NCBI RefSeq assembly: GCF_028683135.1
Contig: NZ_JAJUBB010000018.1
Location: 1 to 64,000, forward strand
Source of the DNA: Enterovibrio qingdaonensis
GTDB lineage: Bacteria; Pseudomonadota; Gammaproteobacteria; Enterobacterales; Vibrionaceae
Length of the DNA stretch: 64,000 nucleotides
Reading direction: 5' to 3'
How positions within the stretch are numbered: position 1 is the stretch's first letter; each line of letters starts with the position of its first letter. Made by a program: the position numbers and the translations under genes. Shown here one piece after another: positions 27,573 through 35,859 of the stretch. The notes beneath the pieces are model-generated. The model ran no database searches, was not told the origin of the DNA, and saw only the letters and a list, made by a program, of their open reading frames with translations.

Positions 27573-29870
27573 TTAAAGCGCGTCAGTTTTAATACACAGA
27601 ACGTGGTATTTACCGTGTTCTTTTTCCGCACCTTCAGTTTCGTGTTCGAAACCTGGGAACTCGTCATCCCATGCCTCAAGTGCTTTGAGGTATTGGATTT
27701 GAGGGCTGCTTTCACTACCGAAGTTCTCGCCACCCATCAGCATTGGGATGCCTGGTGGGTAAGGGATCACTGAGTGCGCTGCAACGCGGCCTTCCAGTTT
27801 GTCTGAAGGAACCAGTTCCACTTCATTCGCAACAATGTGTTGGTATGCAGTACGTGGTTTCAGTTCAACTTCTGGCAGTGTTGAGTATGCTTCGTTCAAC
27901 ACTTGCGCTGGGTTGTGACGAACGAGGTATTCGAACATACGGTCGCCAAGGTCACGCAGGCCAAGACCTTTGTAAACTTCTGGTGCACTTTCTACGAGTT
28001 CTGGAAGGATAGTTTCCAGAGACGCATTCTTGTCGTAGTGACGTTTGAATGACAGCAGTGTGTTAACCAATGTGTCACGTTTACCTTTAGTAATACCCAT
28101 TGAGAACAGGAACATTACTTGGAAGTCAGTAGTACGGGTAGGTACGATACCGAAACGACCTAGGTATGCGCTAACCAGTGCGGCAGGTACACCTTTTTCA
28201 AGGAAGTTACCTTTGTCATCCAGACCCGGAGTCAGCAAGCTAACTTTGATTGGATCCAGCATACACCAGTCGTTTTCCATGTTGTCGAAACCATGCCATT
28301 TGTCTTCTGGGTGCAGTTTCCAGTTATCCTGAACTGTCATCAGAGACTCAACAGATGCGTCTTCGAACTTCACTTTGTCGCCGTTGGTTTCGGTTACAAC
28401 CTCAGCATTCCAAGGTTTGAAGAACCAGTCGCCATCAGCAGTGTAGTCGTTGAACAACTTACGAACGCTTTGACGGAAGATAACCGCTTCACGGATTACT
28501 TCGTTAGTCAGAGACAGACCGCTTTGGCCTTTCATCATGTTTGCAGCAACGTCGTTAGATGCACAAATTGCATACAGTGGCGATGTTGATGTGTGCATCA
28601 TGTACGCTTGGTTGAAGCGATCGAAATCGATGGCGTCTTCACCGTTACGAACGTGAATGTATGATGCTTGAGATAGCGCATTCAGCAATTTGTGGGTTGA
28701 GTGAGTCGCGAATACTGTTGGACCTTGGTGGTCTTTCGCGTCACCACGCATTGCGAAGTGGCCTTGGTATACAGGGTTGAAGCGAGCATAACCAAACCAA
28801 GCTTCGTCCATATGAATACGGTTAGAGCTTTCAGACAGCAGAGATTCTGCGTGTTCTGAGTTGTAAACCATACCGTCGTATGTACAGTTGGTCACTACTG
28901 CGTATTTTGGTTTTTTGTTTTTCGCATCTTTGGTCATTTTGCCTTCTGCAATCATCTTCTCGATGTTTGCAGCAGCCATGGTTGACTTGCTGATAGGACC
29001 AATGATGCCGTAGCAGTTGCGTGTTGGTGCCATGTAAACAGGACGTGCGCCAGTCAGGATCAGGCCTTGTTCAATGGATTTGTGACAGTTACGGTCGATG
29101 ATAGCAATATCGTCGTCTTTCAGACACGCTTGCATGATGGTACGGTTTGAACCTGAAGTACCAACGATACCAGAGTAAGATTCGTGAGCACCGAATACTT
29201 TAGCTGCTTCTACTTCGCTGTCTTTGAATGCGCCAGTGTGGTCTAACAGTGAACCCAGAGCTGCACGCTCGATACCCATATCGGTACGGAACAGGTTTTC
29301 ACCGTAGAACTGGTGGAATTGATTACCCGCAGGGGTTTTGGTGAAGCCGATACCACCTTGGTGGCCTGGAGCAGACCATGAATACTCGTGGATATCGTTG
29401 TATTGCATCATCGCTTTCATTAGCGGTGGCAATACTTGTTCGCGGTAACGTCGCATTGCAGCCACGATACGGCCCGCAACGAAGTCAGCGGTGTCTTCCA
29501 GTACAGAGTAACATTCGTCAACACGTTCCATCAGTTTGCGGTTAGCAAGAATTGAGGTACGTGCGCGTTCTGCAAGCAGGAACACTGGCACTTCTGATTG
29601 GCGATCTTTCAGCGTATTCAGCAGATCGATTTCTTCTTCAGAGTGAACGATTTGTTCTTCAGATTTGTCCAGGGTCAGTACCAGGCTGTCAATTTGTGAC
29701 GCCAAGATAACTGCTTTCGCATCTTCGTATGACTTTGCAGTCACGATATCGATAGTACGTTGAGTCAGTTCTTCAATCAGAGATTGAGTTGTACGTGCAG
29801 CATAGCTGCTTGGATCGATATTTTGCGGCTCTACAACCAGAGTGCGCATTTTGCTGAAGTTGTTGCTCAT
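27573..29870 (-). CDS. adiA: Biodegradative arginine decarboxylase (AdiA type)
   Basis: 765-residue fold-type I PLP decarboxylase: N-terminal wing/receiver-like domain (1-140), PLP core with Lys in FATHSTHKLLNALSQASY, and C-terminal domain. Closer to E. coli AdiA (755) than to lysine or ornithine enzymes: HEYSWSAPGHQGGIGFTKTP, HKSIEQGLILTGARPVYM and the C-terminal end with FPGFEHETEGAE all correspond. It converts arginine to agmatine and CO2, consuming a cytoplasmic proton in acid resistance. It lies 260 bp downstream of a PotE-like antiporter gene on the same strand. Confidence 0.92.
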   Translation of the reverse strand: MSNNFSKMRTLVVEPQNIDPSSYAARTTQSLIEELTQRTIDIVTAKSYEDAKAVILASQIDSLVLTLDKSEEQIVHSEEEIDLLNTLKDRQSEVPVFLLAERARTSILANRKLMERVDECYSVLEDTADFVAGRIVAAMRRYREQVLPPLMKAMMQYNDIHEYSWSAPGHQGGIGFTKTPAGNQFHQFYGENLFRTDMGIERAALGSLLDHTGAFKDSEVEAAKVFGAHESYSGIVGTSGSNRTIMQACLKDDDIAIIDRNCHKSIEQGLILTGARPVYMAPTRNCYGIIGPISKSTMAAANIEKMIAEGKMTKDAKNKKPKYAVVTNCTYDGMVYNSEHAESLLSESSNRIHMDEAWFGYARFNPVYQGHFAMRGDAKDHQGPTVFATHSTHKLLNALSQASYIHVRNGEDAIDFDRFNQAYMMHTSTSPLYAICASNDVAANMMKGQSGLSLTNEVIREAVIFRQSVRKLFNDYTADGDWFFKPWNAEVVTETNGDKVKFEDASVESLMTVQDNWKLHPEDKWHGFDNMENDWCMLDPIKVSLLTPGLDDKGNFLEKGVPAALVSAYLGRFGIVPTRTTDFQVMFLFSMGITKGKRDTLVNTLLSFKRHYDKNASLETILPELVESAPEVYKGLGLRDLGDRMFEYLVRHNPAQVLNEAYSTLPEVELKPRTAYQHIVANEVELVPSDKLEGRVAAHSVIPYPPGIPMLMGGENFGSESSPQIQYLKALEAWDDEFPGFEHETEGAEKEHGKYHVLCIKTDAL

Positions 29871-30130
29871 AATAATTACCTAATTTGTAATTTTCTAATT
29901 TCAGCGTCAACGGCTTGGATGGCTTTTTTATCTAAAAAATAAATAAGTCAGGCAGAGTGGTTAACGTTATTTCTTTTTGAGTGGTGAGGGTATCTCTCAC
30001 CCGCTCGGATTTTTGATAATCAAATGGCTAGTCTCAATGACAGGAGAATAATTAAGACCAGCCATTCGATTAAATTTATTACGTTACTTCTTGCTTAGTG
30101 ATTATTTAATTGGGGAGAAAATATCACTTA

Positions 30131-31465
30131 TTATGCTTTTGCTTTTACATCTGCTTCAGGTTTTACATCTCGAGCAGCAATAAAGCCGTAGAAGATATAA
30201 CCGAATAGAGTCAGGATGGTACCGCCGAATACTGCTTCCGCACCACAAGCGTACACACCGTAGATGCTGTAAATAACACCCAGAGTACCCACTGTCGCAC
30301 CGAGGCGATATTGCGCTGGTGATACTTTGTTTTTACGTAGCATCACTTCCAGACCAGTCATAGACAGGATGTAAGGCACCATGTTTACGAATACTGCAAG
30401 GTTGAGTAGCGCGTTGAACTGATTTACCAAGTTTGGAGAAATTGTCATCACGGCCAGAGCAAGTTCTGCTGCAAGCATGATGAGCATACCCATGATTGGT
30501 GCACCCGCTTTGTTAGTTTTCGCGAAGATTTTAGGGAACAAACCTTCATCAGCCGCTGCTTTAGATACTTGCGCATTGGTGAACTGCCAACCTAGCAGAG
30601 AACCGATACATGCAATAACCGCTGCCAGAGTAACGACGTTACCAACTGTTGGGTTGAACATTTCGCTGAATACAAGACCAAATGGTGCTGTAGATTGAGC
30701 CAGTTCCGCGTTAGGAATAATACCTTGGATTACGGTGGTAGACAGAATGTAAACAACCGCTGCGAAACCTGTACCAAACAGTACTGCAAGAGGTACGTTA
30801 CGTTCTGGGTTTTCTACAGCATCCGAGTTCGCACCCGCTGATTCAATACCTAGGAATGCCCACAATGTCAGTGCAATACCAGAAGATACTGAGTGCATTG
30901 TTGTGTCGTGGTGTGGGTTCCAAGCAGCCATAAAGGTTTGTGGATCGAACCACCACCAGCCGATGACAGACAGGCCCAGCACAGGCAGAATAATACCCCA
31001 AACAGTGAATGATGAGATTTGACCGGTAATTTTTGGACCACCGAAGTTAGCCACCATAGTGACAACCAAGATCGCAACAACACCATAGAATGTGTGTACT
31101 GGGGTGTTTAGCCAAGGCATAAACGGTTTGATGTAACCTACCGCTGAAACTGCAATTGCCACACAGCTAATAACCAGACATACGTAATATGTGTATGAGG
31201 AAATAAAGAAGGAGGATTTTCCGTGCGCTTCTTCTGAGTAAGCTGACATGCCACCAGAACGTTTACAGAAAGCACCACATTTTGCGAATGTATAAGCAAT
31301 ACACATTGCACCTGCTGCGGTAATAACCCATGAAAGTAGAGAAATCGTTCCGACTTGCGCCAAACTTGCTGGCAGCATAATAATACCGGAGCCCATCATA
31401 TTTACAGCAACGAGAACGGTTAGCCCAACCAATCCCATTTTTTTACTACTGGCATCTGAAGACAT
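30131..31465 (-). CDS. PotE-like amino acid/polyamine antiporter
   Basis: About 444 residues, 12 helices, APC superfamily. I set the start at the ATG at 31465 (SSDASSKKMG) after TTGAGGG. Segments such as VNMMGSGIIMLPASLAQVGT, VANFGGPKITGQISS, AFLGIESAGANSDAVENPER and GSLLGWQFTNAQV match PotE (ornithine/putrescine) much better than AdiC (arginine/agmatine). Being next to adiA, it may exchange arginine for agmatine from a PotE scaffold, or supply ornithine/putrescine exchange. The 940-bp upstream region contains hairpins and a repeat. Confidence 0.87.
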   Translation of the reverse strand: MSSDASSKKMGLVGLTVLVAVNMMGSGIIMLPASLAQVGTISLLSWVITAAGAMCIAYTFAKCGAFCKRSGGMSAYSEEAHGKSSFFISSYTYYVCLVISCVAIAVSAVGYIKPFMPWLNTPVHTFYGVVAILVVTMVANFGGPKITGQISSFTVWGIILPVLGLSVIGWWWFDPQTFMAAWNPHHDTTMHSVSSGIALTLWAFLGIESAGANSDAVENPERNVPLAVLFGTGFAAVVYILSTTVIQGIIPNAELAQSTAPFGLVFSEMFNPTVGNVVTLAAVIACIGSLLGWQFTNAQVSKAAADEGLFPKIFAKTNKAGAPIMGMLIMLAAELALAVMTISPNLVNQFNALLNLAVFVNMVPYILSMTGLEVMLRKNKVSPAQYRLGATVGTLGVIYSIYGVYACGAEAVFGGTILTLFGYIFYGFIAARDVKPEADVKAKA

Positions 31466-31648
31466 TAATTTAACCCTCAATTCAGACGAGATAGACAAAT
31501 AAACTTGTTTTTTAAATAGCAATGCCAATTCCGTGGCAACTGTATTGTCAAAGGGCTTAATTTGATATTGGTGATAATTCAGAAATAACTAATCTGCTCT
31601 TACTACAGAAATATTCACAATGGATATATCGTGTGAATGCATCCATTA

Positions 31649-31683
31649 ATGAATATGTTTTTCTTCACTAAAAACATATTCAT
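31649..31683. repeat. Long hairpin upstream of the antiporter gene
   Basis: ATGAATATGTTTTT / AAAAACATATTCAT, a perfect 14-bp inverted repeat with a 7-base loop, abutting the ERIC-like repeat. It may be a regulatory site, a fold-back in the antiporter leader or part of the mobile repeat; no T tract follows. Confidence 0.5.
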
Positions 31684-31684
31684 C

Positions 31685-31948
31685 ATACCCAAACAACTTG
31701 AAGATGCTTGAATTCAGAGGGCCTAAATACGTTCAATTCAAGGCAATTTTTCCTAGGAATAGTCATTCTATTTCAGGGAAAATTAACGAAGAAGTGAGCG
31801 TATTAAGGCTCTCCCTTCGGGCGAGTTGACTGACGCTGTGCTCTTTGTTGACCCTTTTTGATGTAGATGACTACACCTACAAAGGGACGCCGCAATCACA
31901 ACCCCATTCAATCTCGCTGAATCCTGCATCTTCAGGTTGATTGGGTAT
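31685..31948. repeat. ERIC-like intergenic palindromic repeat (264 bp)
   Basis: The ends are inverted copies: ATACCCAAACAACTTGAAGA on the left, and ATACCCAATCAACCTGAAGA read from the right end on the opposite strand; both continue GATGC...ATTCAG. The centre carries CTATTTCAGGGAAAATT and a CCTTCGGG turn. No coding capacity. It resembles intergenic repeats scattered in Vibrio genomes; the exact family name is not certain. Confidence 0.75.
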
Positions 31949-32509
31949 CAATCGTTTAGACCGTACCGCTCTATTCGATGGAGGCTATTTTTCTCTTTTT
32001 TCGATTTTTTTAAACCCCTAAAAATGCAATCATCCGTTTCATAAATCATTTTTATTGTAAGCATTTAAATCACTATTCATTAGTACCCTTGTGTCCATTC
32101 ACGACTCGCCTCCTCCCTCTTAAAACTTTGACACTCGTCACACAATGTCGGTAAATCAATGCGTTAGGTGACCGAAATCTATCACTCATGACGACAGTCA
32201 CCCGCAGGGAAACGTTTGTACCCACTTCATGAATACGCAAAATTTATGGTGTTTCATGCATTTAAGAAATTTATCGTTTTTGTTTGGCAGGGGTGATTTA
32301 TCTATCAGTGAGGCACCCTTGGCATGAACTATGCGCAACATTTCACCACCCACTGGCACTCGCTAAACATATGAATAGATTCATCTTGTTGTTTTGACGA
32401 GGTTATGATCAATGTATGCATAATACGCATGAGGTTTTTGCATTTTATTCACTTGTTTCATGCTCTTGATAAACCTACATTACGCGCGTCTGTCATCCCA
32501 GAGGCCTAT
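31949..32509. other. Intergenic region before the small His-rich protein
   Basis: 560 bp of AT-rich sequence with no convincing gene. It should contain the promoter of the 32510-33943 pair. I see no clear operator or RNA structure. Confidence 0.4.
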
Positions 32510-32710
32510 ATGTTTTCTCAATCTCTTGCAGCTCAGATTGCTAGGTGGCTCCTGGTGCTGATTGTCACCCTGTTCTTTGTTCACAACTGCGCACCACTAA
32601 GAAGTGCGTTAAGTGAATATGCAGTTGACGGTGGATGTCATCAACGCCACTCCACACACCCTTCTGGACACATGGAAGCAAATACGCCTTCCGTATCCCA
32701 ACATCACTAA
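32510..32710 (+). CDS. Small His-rich membrane-anchored protein, hypothetical
   Basis: 66 residues from the ATG at 32510. One hydrophobic segment (about 11-28, ARWLLVLIVTLFFVHNC) is followed by a polar tail with several His and a Cys (DGGCHQRHSTHPSGHME and a final HH). It precedes the MFS gene by 21 bp on the same strand, so it is likely cotranscribed. The frame is open from 32405, but that longer version lacks an SD. A metal-linked role is only a guess from the His content. It may also be a non-coding leader read by chance. Confidence 0.4.
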   Translation: MFSQSLAAQIARWLLVLIVTLFFVHNCAPLRSALSEYAVDGGCHQRHSTHPSGHMEANTPSVSQHH

Positions 32711-32731
32711 CACTCACGTTAAGGTAGTTTC

Positions 32732-33943
32732 ATGAGTATTTTCAGATTCCCAATGCTGGTTTGGCTGGGAATAGGCACGTTGATTATTAGCCTAGGGATC
32801 AGGCAATCTTTCGGTATCTTTATGATGCCAATTACTGACACTTTTCAGTCTGGTCGTGAGTTCTTTAGTCTAGCTATCGCCCTGCAAAACCTCATGTTTG
32901 GCGCGTTCCAACCTTTTATAGGCATGGCGGCTGATCGCTTCGGCGCAAAACGCATCATCGCTGCAGGCGGTGTGGCGTATGCACTTGGTCTTTACCTGAC
33001 ATCTATTGCGACAAGTACCGGTGTGCTTTACCTGTCTATGGGTATTTTGATTGGTTTGGGCTTGAGTGCGACAAGCTACGTGATTGTGTTAGGTGCGGTG
33101 GCAAAAGTGGTACCCGCTGAACACACCGCAAAAGCGTTTGGCCTGACAACGGCAATGGGTTCATTCGGTATGTTTGCCGTGATCCCTGGCGCACAATCAT
33201 TATTGGCTAACTACGATTGGCAAACTGCCATGCAAGTATTTGCAATGGTTTGTACCTTGATGATTGCCTTCTCTGTCTTTATGAAAACTTCAGCCAAGAA
33301 TTCCACCGTCTCGGCTGCTGAAGACAATCAAACACTGAAAGAGGCTTTGCAAGAAGCCTTCAAGCACCCAGGCTACTGGCTGATCCATGCTGGATTTTTT
33401 GTCTGTGGCTTCCAAGTGATGTTCATTGCAACGCACCTGCCTAGCTACATTTCAGATAAGGGATTACCGGGTGGTGTTGCTGCTATGGCCCTCGCTTATG
33501 TGGGGATCTTTAATATTTTCGGATCCTACTTCTGGGGCTTGATGGGCGACCGTTTCAATAAGCGCATTGTCATGACCAGTCTCTACATGATGCGTGCGGT
33601 GGTATTGGCCTTGTTTGTGATGCTGCCACTCACCACTGAATCAGCCACTATCTTTGGTGCAGCCATCGGCTTCTGTTGGTTAGGTACGGTGCCGTTAACC
33701 TCAGGTTTAGTGCGTCAGATCTTCGGTCCACGTTACATGTCTACACTTTACGGCTTGGTGTTTTTCACTCACCAAATCGGTAGCTTCTTGGGTGCATGGG
33801 TAGGCGGTCGAGTATTCGATTACTATGGCTCCTATGAACCTATTTGGTGGGCATCGGTTGTTCTCGCTGTAGCGGCAGCACTGCTCCACTTGCCGATCAA
33901 CGACAAACCATTGGTGCGTGTTGCAACACCTGCAACGGCGTAA
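32732..33943 (+). CDS. MFS transporter, monocarboxylate-porter-like
   Basis: 403 residues with 12 predicted helices. N-terminal RQSFGIFMMPITDTFQSGRE and the loop 2-3 motif GMAADRFGAKRIIAAGG (D-R-x-G-x-(R/K)) place it in the MFS, in the group of MCT/OFA-like carriers. Loop 8-9 has LMGDRFNKRIVM. Substrate unknown. ATG at 32732 is preceded by AAGGTAG; 21 bp after a small His-rich frame. Confidence 0.85.
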   Translation: MSIFRFPMLVWLGIGTLIISLGIRQSFGIFMMPITDTFQSGREFFSLAIALQNLMFGAFQPFIGMAADRFGAKRIIAAGGVAYALGLYLTSIATSTGVLYLSMGILIGLGLSATSYVIVLGAVAKVVPAEHTAKAFGLTTAMGSFGMFAVIPGAQSLLANYDWQTAMQVFAMVCTLMIAFSVFMKTSAKNSTVSAAEDNQTLKEALQEAFKHPGYWLIHAGFFVCGFQVMFIATHLPSYISDKGLPGGVAAMALAYVGIFNIFGSYFWGLMGDRFNKRIVMTSLYMMRAVVLALFVMLPLTTESATIFGAAIGFCWLGTVPLTSGLVRQIFGPRYMSTLYGLVFFTHQIGSFLGAWVGGRVFDYYGSYEPIWWASVVLAVAAALLHLPINDKPLVRVATPATA

Positions 33944-33957
33944 TCGCTTCCTATATG

Positions 33958-33984
33958 ACAGGCGTTTCGACGCCTGTTTTTTTT
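33958..33984 (+). terminator. Terminator after the MFS gene
   Basis: ACAGGCG-TTTCGA-CGCCTGT followed by a run of eight T. Confidence 0.92.
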
Positions 33985-34181
33985 CTTTCTTCCCCTCTTC
34001 ATTCTTCTCTTCGTTTACCGAATGACTATCTGTTAACTCCCCAACTAAAATCAAAACACATTAGATATCTGTTTTTGTTCAAACTTTAATCGTTTGAAAT
34101 GCGTAGTACGCTAATAGAATGCTAGCTTGTAAGAATACGATAACGTTCAACACGCGATGAAAAAGACAAAGGCTGGTGCTC

Positions 34182-34535
34182 ATGGGGAAACTGACCACGC
34201 TTGTTCAAGACACATCCCGAGGCAAACCCGCCGCAGGGGTCAAAATATCGCTCTACCGTATTGACGAGACAGGCCTCACGCCATTACTGACCACGTCAAC
34301 CAACGCTATAGGAGAAACAGATGCCCCTCTGCTAGAGGACATGGCATTAATGTCCGGCCAATACCAAATGGTCTTTGAAACCGCCCCCTATTTTAAGAGC
34401 ATCGACGCCTTACTCGACCCGATACCCTTGTTTGATGAAATTGTCGTTCGGTTTGGTATTTCTGACCACCAGCAAGACATCCACTTACCCCTATTCGTAT
34501 CCCCCTTTAGTTATTCCATTTATCGAGGCCAATAA
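34182..34535 (+). CDS. Transthyretin-like / degenerate 5-hydroxyisourate hydrolase homologue
   Basis: 117 residues with the complete HIUase/transthyretin fold signature, from LTTLVQDTSRGKPAAGVKI to the C-terminal YSIYRGQ. HIU hydrolase acts in uric acid breakdown. Compared with the canonical enzyme, three of four active-site residues differ: Leu7 replaces His (LTTHV), Glu45 replaces Arg (DGR), Gln117 replaces the final Ser (YRGS); only His101 remains. It is therefore probably not an HIU hydrolase despite the fold. No urate pathway genes are nearby. I use the ATG at 34182 (AAAGG upstream) rather than the GTG two codons earlier. Confidence 0.82.
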   Translation: MGKLTTLVQDTSRGKPAAGVKISLYRIDETGLTPLLTTSTNAIGETDAPLLEDMALMSGQYQMVFETAPYFKSIDALLDPIPLFDEIVVRFGISDHQQDIHLPLFVSPFSYSIYRGQ

Positions 34536-34560
34536 AAAAGCCAGCCCGAAGGCTGGCAAA
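34533..34560 (-). terminator. Terminator of the P460 gene pair
   Basis: On the minus strand GCCAGCC-TTCG-GGCTGGC is followed by six T, just past the stop at 34575. Confidence 0.85.
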
Positions 34561-34574
34561 TGTTGGCAAAAGGA

Positions 34575-35123
34575 TCATTCAAATAAAATGGGATAAGCTT
34601 GGGTGTATATCCAATCCGTTTCTTTAGCAGGAACATGACAGCCAAGACAGTCCGTTTGATAGTCTGTCGATGCATTTTTTGACAGTTCTCCGGGCTTAAA
34701 CAATGCCCACCCCCAGCCTTCTCCCCATATTTTACTGTCCGAGAAGCGGTTTTTACTGTCTTTAACCATCACAAACCATTGCTTAAGATCTGCCGTTTCA
34801 TAACTCACACCCGAGCCTGTTGTGAAATCCCCTGTGGCATGCGCGCGGAGCTCTTTAACAAGGGTGGCTCCATCGGGAAATTCACCGTTTTTTCGAAAAG
34901 CCTCAACCGATGAAGACTCGGTGTAAACACCGTGAAAGCCGCTTGCACCACCTTCTGGCACAAACCAAGATCCAAGATGCATCATGTTATCCCTAAAGTT
35001 CTCAGGAAAACTGATCGCGCCTTTTTCATCGACATAGGGTGACAACTCACTGCCTCCAGCAATAACACTCGCACTGGCGGCGACCGAGGCACTGAGTGCG
35101 ACATATCGAATGAATTTGTTCAT
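34575..35123 (-). CDS. Cytochrome P460-family haem protein (second gene)
   Basis: 182 residues with a Sec signal peptide (cleavage near ASVIAGG, about 22-23) and a C-terminal c-type haem site CLGCH in DCLGCHVPAKETDWIYTQAYP. The central FPENFRDNMMHLGSWFVPEG and YTESSSVEAFRKNGEFPDG match the P460 fold. Characterised P460 enzymes oxidise hydroxylamine or bind NO in the periplasm; a Lys cross-link to haem defines true P460 and cannot be confirmed here. It starts 10 bp after its paralogue, so the two form an operon. Confidence 0.82.
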   Translation of the reverse strand: MNKFIRYVALSASVAASASVIAGGSELSPYVDEKGAISFPENFRDNMMHLGSWFVPEGGASGFHGVYTESSSVEAFRKNGEFPDGATLVKELRAHATGDFTTGSGVSYETADLKQWFVMVKDSKNRFSDSKIWGEGWGWALFKPGELSKNASTDYQTDCLGCHVPAKETDWIYTQAYPILFE

Positions 35124-35133
35124 ATCATCTCTC

Positions 35134-35760
35134 CTACTTCAACGTCGATGTAAAACCACCCGCAGCCTCTTCGCCCGTTCCTTTCCCCGCTCGAAGCACT
35201 GGATAGTACTGGGTAAACACAAAGTCATCTGCTGCCGCTGATTGATGGCAGGCATTGCACGATGCCGCAGGAAAAGGTTTTGCTACTTCCGTTAACGCAT
35301 CATGATCTGGCGTTGAAAAGCTATAATACGACCAGTTCCCCGGCTCATTCGGATTATGTTTTTTACTTTTAATCGTCGCTTCTAGCCCAATGAATTCACC
35401 TTGGAAATAGCCATTGCCGCTGACCGCCGCTTTACTTCCCACGCTCACCAACTCTTTCATGATGATAGTGCCATCACGAAATTCACCTGTTTCTTTCCAA
35501 TGCGCCCAGCTTTTGGGGTCGATATACACATTGTGATGCTCAGGAAAGGCTGCCTTCCCATTATTCATATCGTTTGGGGTAACGGGCGTACCGACATAAA
35601 CCCACTCTCTGTAACCAGTGGGTCTTTGTAGCTCTCCGTCTTTAATTGTGAAGAATTCTTCCGCATTGGCGTTTGCCGAGAGCAGTCCTGCACTCAGAAA
35701 GACCAAGGAAGCAATCGTATTTGAGTTAATTGATGTCGACATTGCTTTTTTGATTTGCAT
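35134..35760 (-). CDS. Cytochrome P460-family haem protein (first gene)
   Basis: 208 residues; signal peptide ends near LLSANANAEE (about 34). YREWVYVGTPVTPNDMN, then HNVYIDPKSWAHWKETGEFRDG match the cytochrome P460 domain, and SCNACHQSAAADDFVFTQYYP holds the haem-binding C-x-x-C-H. The ATG at 35760 has GAGGTGAG directly upstream. Paired with a shorter paralogue downstream and divergent from an AraC regulator 100 bp away, which is the likely controller. Possible roles: periplasmic hydroxylamine/NO detoxification or electron carrier. Confidence 0.83.
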   Translation of the reverse strand: MQIKKAMSTSINSNTIASLVFLSAGLLSANANAEEFFTIKDGELQRPTGYREWVYVGTPVTPNDMNNGKAAFPEHHNVYIDPKSWAHWKETGEFRDGTIIMKELVSVGSKAAVSGNGYFQGEFIGLEATIKSKKHNPNEPGNWSYYSFSTPDHDALTEVAKPFPAASCNACHQSAAADDFVFTQYYPVLRAGKGTGEEAAGGFTSTLK

Positions 35761-35859
35761 TTCTCACCTCACTTACAAATAAAACGCTCAACAGTCCAGC
35801 GTTTGGCCTGAGTCTAGGCTACAGTTGAGGCAAGAGTTATCGCCCTAAGGCTCACATCA

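Noticed and set aside
29980-30014. GGTGAG/CTCACC hairpin between the antiporter gene and adiA considered as an attenuator
   Set aside because: The short 6-bp stem and weak T tract on the minus strand do not support a confident call.
31649-31683. Terminator call for the hairpin upstream of the antiporter gene
   Set aside because: No T tract after the stem on either strand, and its location upstream of a start makes a terminator role unclear; listed only as a repeat.
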